Assembly: GCA_014801875.1 (NCBI GenBank)
Contig: JAAVDJ010000010.1
Location: forward strand, 159,443-223,442
DNA length: 64,000 nucleotides
Reading direction: 5' to 3'
From: Bacteroides sp.
GTDB taxonomy: Bacteria; Bacteroidota; Bacteroidia; Bacteroidales; Muribaculaceae
The notes beneath the pieces were generated by a model. It made no database searches, was not told where the DNA came from, and was given only the letters and a program-made list of their open reading frames with translations. Made by a program: the position numbers and the translations under genes. How positions within the stretch are numbered: the stretch's first letter is position 1; each line of letters starts with the position of its first letter. Positions 60,401 to 64,000 of this stretch are shown one piece after another.

Positions 60401-63300
60401 GGAGCCGGCACTTCAAGACCGGTGTCTGCATTGCTTATATTTATCCATTTTCTGGATATGATACCTTTCGGGTCAGAAACCACGGCCAGCACCCAGCTGT
60501 CGGCATAGCCGCTCCCGAATTTCACGGTTGCTGTTTTTGCTCCGTCAGGAGTGTATATCGTGTTTTCCGGAATCCACAATGCAGTCGCGTAAGGGGGTTT
60601 CTCGTCATCTTTACGAAAGACCACAAGCTCGGAGTTTGTCTTAACGGTGTCTCCCTCGAGATTGAAGGTCAGACGATATTTTCCGGAAGGCAATAGTGTG
60701 GAGGGTAGTTCCAAAAGCGGGCTGACAAACTTACCCTCTTTCACGACATCACCCACTTCATTATTCTCGCTGATATGGTTTATTCTATATGCCACATCCT
60801 TTATAGCGGGAAGATTCAGCATATCATATACCGGAACATTCAGACGAATTGAATCTGAAGTGACACAGATTTTATCTGCAAACGAAGGCATGACAGAATA
60901 AGCGTTCCCTATAGTGAAATTGAGCGCCTGTGATTTCTCTGTCTCTCCGGCCGACGAAGTTGCTTCAGCTGTCAGTGTGAATATTCCATGCTCAAACTGA
61001 CTGCCTTTAACCTTTGCAGTAGGGAGTTTTATCATAAAGTCTCCGTTGCTGTCTGTGGTGACTGTGGAATTATAAGAGGCATTGGAGAATGACCCTCCCC
61101 ATCTCCACCACGGACGCCAGGTTATCTTAAATTCCACTTTTGTATCTCCAAGCGGCATTCCGGAATAAGTCTTTACGGCCCCCTTGAAGGATATGGAGTC
61201 GACCATCCCCTTTTCATCATCTGCACCTGTCTTTTCCAAGGCCACGAGGAAACCCGGTGTCTTGTAATCGGCCACTTCAAAATTGGTCCGTCCTAAAATA
61301 TTGTTCCCGTTTCCGGGTTCTAAAGCTTCAAGAAAAAGTGTGCCGAGAAGACCTGTTGAGGGTATCTTGAAACTCCCATGAGTTCTTCCGTAAGAATCTG
61401 TCTTGAGTGTGAGTGTGTCAACACTGTTCCAGTTGGCATCGCGTAAAACAACCTCAACTGCCTCATCTTTAAGCAGACGGTTAGAATTGTTTTCATTGAG
61501 CCATTCCACCAGAACGAATTTAACTTCGTTTCCAGGTTTATAGATAGAAAGATCGGTCAGGATTGTGGCACACTTACGCGACTGTTTATCCCTTTCGTAA
61601 CTATAGAAGCCTGTAGAGGCTGAGGCATACGACTTGCCGAAGGTGGCATAGCTCCTTGAATAACCCGCAGGGAGAGGAAAAGCTCCCTCTTCATCTGTCA
61701 CTCCTCTTTTTATGACTTTATCACTGTTGTCCAACACAGTGACGCTCGCCCCTTTTACGGGTCTCTGGGTCATGGCGTCTACAACATATATCTTACCCGA
61801 TTTCTCATCTTGTGAATCATAGCTTGTAAAAAGGGTTATCTCGGAGACATTTAATGGCTGCAAACTCCATCTCTCTGTCTGAGATTTCCAATTTTTAGAT
61901 AGTGTGGGGGTCCGGGAGGGCACAATTATGTAGGCTCCCGCCTCTAAAGCTCCAATCTGTATCTCTACAGTTTCCGAAAATGGAATCTTCCCTTTGGCAG
62001 TCACTTCAACAGCTTTCAGGAATCGTGCGTTATTCGGGAATTTGCTAACGTTGAATTTTCCATCATCTGCAGATTCGGAGGGAAGTGTATATATAAGAAG
62101 ATACCCCTTGTCGATGTTAGCCATATTTACACTCCCTTTTATTTCCTTACCCGGATAATTATCCCTTGACAAGGATATCCTCATTGATGGCATCGTCAAT
62201 GTAGCAAGACAATATTTCACTGCATCTGCACCCGACGCAGTTGGATTTTTTTCAAGCCACCCCTTGAGTTGGGCATAGTAAGCTGTGTCCGTATCGCCGT
62301 TATCGGGAAATCTGTATTTGTAGACATTGAAATACTCCACTAAGACACGCGCCGCATACGGAGAATCTATAAGTTTATCTTTCCATTTTTTCAGAAACGA
62401 CACCTTCTCAGCATCGTTCAGCAGTTCTCCTTTCCTTACGACAGTAAGCACAAGAGCTGCCTCATTCCCGGCATTCTCCCGATATTTCAGAAGCGTATCA
62501 ATCAGGGAAGCCGAGAGTTCAGAGCATAGGTCGGTATAAGATGCCGCTATTGTTTTCTGTTGGCCGAAAGGAAGAATCTCCTGAGGCGTTGTGGCGAATT
62601 TCTGTAGTATTTCGGTTGATTTGTAAACTATGAAATCATTTACGGAACACCCCGCCTCAACCATGGTCTCCTCATCCGTAAGCACCGAAGATATTTCCTT
62701 TATAGAAACCTTCCGGCTCTCGGCCGGGTTGTCTGCGGCACGCATCACCAGTTCATGCACTTTTTTGGCAAAAAGCTCCTTGCTCCAGCTCTGAGGGTCA
62801 GCTGGGAAGGTGTCGGTCGGAAGTGTCCTCCGGTCAAACACCCAACTTTTTTCGTTGTAAAGATTTGTGTATAAATCAGCTTGCAAGAGCCTGAAAAGAG
62901 AAGCATAAAGCGGGGGCATCACCCTTACAGCCGAATCCAGCATCTCTATGTTTCGGTTGAAATCATCAGAATTGACCAGATTGTTGGCTACAACGAGTTG
63001 CAGACCGGCCCGCAACCCCAGTAAACCGTCACGTTCAGCAAGCGCACGTTTCCATTCTGGTGTGGCATTCTTCTCTACACTTTCCGGATAAGCAAAGTCT
63101 GGCGATGAGAAACTGTTGGGGGATGAGTTGCCTTTCATTTTTCGATTTTTGGTTATTACTTTCTTTCCGGACATCATTGTTTTTTTCTGTGTATTCGTGG
63201 GTGCTTCCCATGATTCAGCCCGGACAAGATTGCCATATAAAACGAACAAGGCTGCAATCATGGCAGCCTTAGTTGTGTTGAGTAATCTTCGAACGTTCAT
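57490..63300 (-). CDS. Alpha-2-macroglobulin-family protein (MG domains, thioester-domain-like helical region)
   Basis: 1936 aa; LSIYKPGNEVKFVLVEWL, SYGRTHGSFKIPSTGLLG, ELTGDADGNVEVEFTVPNFNTTWQFQIYGYNDELMTAG, VMVQTNAPRFLRTGDTAEISAIIFNNSE, LQNNDGGWSWCSGMQSSEFIT. Confidence 0.92.
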   Translation of the reverse strand: MNVRRLLNTTKAAMIAALFVLYGNLVRAESWEAPTNTQKKTMMSGKKVITKNRKMKGNSSPNSFSSPDFAYPESVEKNATPEWKRALAERDGLLGLRAGLQLVVANNLVNSDDFNRNIEMLDSAVRVMPPLYASLFRLLQADLYTNLYNEKSWVFDRRTLPTDTFPADPQSWSKELFAKKVHELVMRAADNPAESRKVSIKEISSVLTDEETMVEAGCSVNDFIVYKSTEILQKFATTPQEILPFGQQKTIAASYTDLCSELSASLIDTLLKYRENAGNEAALVLTVVRKGELLNDAEKVSFLKKWKDKLIDSPYAARVLVEYFNVYKYRFPDNGDTDTAYYAQLKGWLEKNPTASGADAVKYCLATLTMPSMRISLSRDNYPGKEIKGSVNMANIDKGYLLIYTLPSESADDGKFNVSKFPNNARFLKAVEVTAKGKIPFSETVEIQIGALEAGAYIIVPSRTPTLSKNWKSQTERWSLQPLNVSEITLFTSYDSQDEKSGKIYVVDAMTQRPVKGASVTVLDNSDKVIKRGVTDEEGAFPLPAGYSRSYATFGKSYASASTGFYSYERDKQSRKCATILTDLSIYKPGNEVKFVLVEWLNENNSNRLLKDEAVEVVLRDANWNSVDTLTLKTDSYGRTHGSFKIPSTGLLGTLFLEALEPGNGNNILGRTNFEVADYKTPGFLVALEKTGADDEKGMVDSISFKGAVKTYSGMPLGDTKVEFKITWRPWWRWGGSFSNASYNSTVTTDSNGDFMIKLPTAKVKGSQFEHGIFTLTAEATSSAGETEKSQALNFTIGNAYSVMPSFADKICVTSDSIRLNVPVYDMLNLPAIKDVAYRINHISENNEVGDVVKEGKFVSPLLELPSTLLPSGKYRLTFNLEGDTVKTNSELVVFRKDDEKPPYATALWIPENTIYTPDGAKTATVKFGSGYADSWVLAVVSDPKGIISRKWINISNADTGLEVPAPAAGSKTWVNLAGLHDYDQKKGVVTLEPESSRKKMEVKASTFRNTLTSGEEEKWKFTFSLDSMPVKNLPAFAVMTDKALNAIRPFSWTFNPERGGLYNTIGGSSINLRNIIISAKFNTLPKYSGFDSFVPSWNTYGYGLGMSSRIAVRGVMFNNVLEVNESSVKNEMYDMEEPVVKSAAPLAMARKSKATGIKMEDAMEEVATDAGEAELGSTNGNSKEPELRPMEMPLAFFLPELTGDADGNVEVEFTVPNFNTTWQFQIYGYNDELMTAGMILDAVASKKVMVQTNAPRFLRTGDTAEISAIIFNNSENTEKLTGEIVLFNPLNGETICSSHESTSEVVASGNRRISINFEVPADITSIGIRTVGSSGQFSDGEQTVIPVLPSSTPLIESTQFYLGRDKNTFTVKLPKYPADANLTLRYCSNPVWECILALPSISTPESKNVLTLMRALYANVTAGGIVEKYPEVKAELGKIFSDKDKSAEVMTSNLEKDENLKSVALSETPWVNNASSEPQRLRNLSELLEDGKAAKASAELLEEVKNLQNNDGGWSWCSGMQSSEFITRSVLARFGMMKRNDNLPKDANSMVKKGVSYCDKKVYEDYVKSKNKFSTYDMLDYLYVRSDLEDGVGSTGFSSLRSKALKAIAEEWKTFGISEKAMAAVVMARSKGYERYAGEILESLRQYAVKDADKGWQFANIEESPYYRDRLKVTTTVLEAFAEIEPKAEAVDGLRQWLVLQKETEDWGYDSNTVEVIQAILDSGTDWTEASPLPEVRIGGKTVKIDNQSQPSGIATVALDPRKSSGKELTISKNTVIPSWGAVISQYVAPIKDVKSERCENLKIEKQILRIDANESGENAFSGDLKVGDKVRVTLTVTCDKDMDYVAIVDERPSCLSPDEQLSGYIFNDGRGMYREVRDTRTTLFLYNLPKGVNVFSYDCHVDREGEYANGIATVQSLYSPQQVAHSAGEIIKIK

Positions 63301-63332
63301 TTGTCGAATAGATTATATGAATATGAAACTGA

Positions 63333-63809
63333 TTATTTACCCTTCTTTTCCTTTTCATTATGTCGTTTTCGTCTCATCTCCTCCATCTTCATTCGGAATT
63401 TGTCTTCTGCCTCTTTCATCTTGAAGATTTGTTTCTGGGAGAGGAAAGTAGACATCTTTTCAGAATATGCCTTTTCAATGGCCGCGTCCTCAGCCTTGGC
63501 TTTGTTCATGGCTTCAGTCGCTGCCTGATAATCGGCTTCTGTTGGATTCTCAATTTTCTTCAGACGCTTTTCAAGCTTCCGTGCGTTTTTCATACATTCA
63601 TGTTTCTTGCACGTCATTTCCATATACAGCTCGGAAAATTTCTGTTTCTGCGCTTCGTTGAGCCCCATTTCCTTGGATAGGAAATCAATCTTGAATTCCT
63701 GAATCTCCTTGAAAAGCTGTTCCCTTGATTTTCCATCATTATTGTCGGCCTGTATGCTGAACACAGAAAAAACAAAAGCCAGCAGGGTTAAAAGTAAATT
63801 TCTTATCAT
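63333..63809 (-). CDS. Secreted Spy/CpxP-like helical protein (tentative)
   Basis: Signal peptide MIRNLLLTLLAFVFSVFSIQA; EFKIDFLSKEMGLNEAQKQKFSELYMEM pattern; highly charged helices. Confidence 0.7.
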   Translation of the reverse strand: MIRNLLLTLLAFVFSVFSIQADNNDGKSREQLFKEIQEFKIDFLSKEMGLNEAQKQKFSELYMEMTCKKHECMKNARKLEKRLKKIENPTEADYQAATEAMNKAKAEDAAIEKAYSEKMSTFLSQKQIFKMKEAEDKFRMKMEEMRRKRHNEKEKKGK

Positions 63810-63833
63810 AACATACTTCTTTATGGTGTTAAA

Positions 63834-64000
63834 TTACATATCGTAGAAATCTTCCTTGAATTCCTCTATGTTCTCATACGATCCCGACATCTCTTCCTCC
63901 AGCTCAATGTCCGGAAAATCATATAAGACGAAATCCATATCATGCTCATGGGAGTGGTTGTCAAGAGCCTGCACAATGGCTTCCGGCGGGTTGTCAAAGG
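63834..64000 (-). CDS. C-terminal fragment of a CDS running off the window edge, function unknown
   Basis: Reverse-complement reading ...FDNPPEAIVQALDNHSHEHDMDFVLYDFPDIELEEEMSGSYENIEEFKEDFYDM-stop; open to the window edge. Confidence 0.65.
   Translation of the reverse strand, partial: FDNPPEAIVQALDNHSHEHDMDFVLYDFPDIELEEEMSGSYENIEEFKEDFYDM

Overview
This 64 kb window looks like a Bacteroidales chromosome segment, mostly core genome. The evidence is Bacteroidetes TAnnTTTG -7 promoter elements, NuoEFG-less complex I genes, C10 peptidases fused to BspA-type LRRs, and TonB-dependent transport. A gut-associated family such as Muribaculaceae is plausible but inferred. No tRNA, rRNA 16S/23S/5S, CRISPR array, prophage or transposase was recognised. 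Main blocks: (1) two tandem C10 (streptopain-like) cysteine peptidases sharing a nearly identical 5' module and differing 3' modules, with a MITE-like intergenic element and an orphan promoter/leader remnant downstream; (2) serB, Sel1, DUF349, cyclophilin, cytidylate-kinase-like gene and RNase P RNA; (3) a three-gene glycogen/alpha-glucan operon; (4) menE-menC-menB-menD without menF, then fmt, ClC, a sugar transferase, tsaC and nadE; (5) a 17.5 kb same-strand energy-conservation locus in which the complete F1Fo ATP synthase gene set (atpDC-BEFHAG) lies between nuoH and nuoI of the complex I operon; (6) TonB receptor plus lipoprotein, divergent from sdaA and rnz; (7) a large alpha-2-macroglobulin-like protein with no visible thioester motif. 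The strongest unusual signals are the interleaved nuo/atp super-locus and the mosaic C10 peptidase array.
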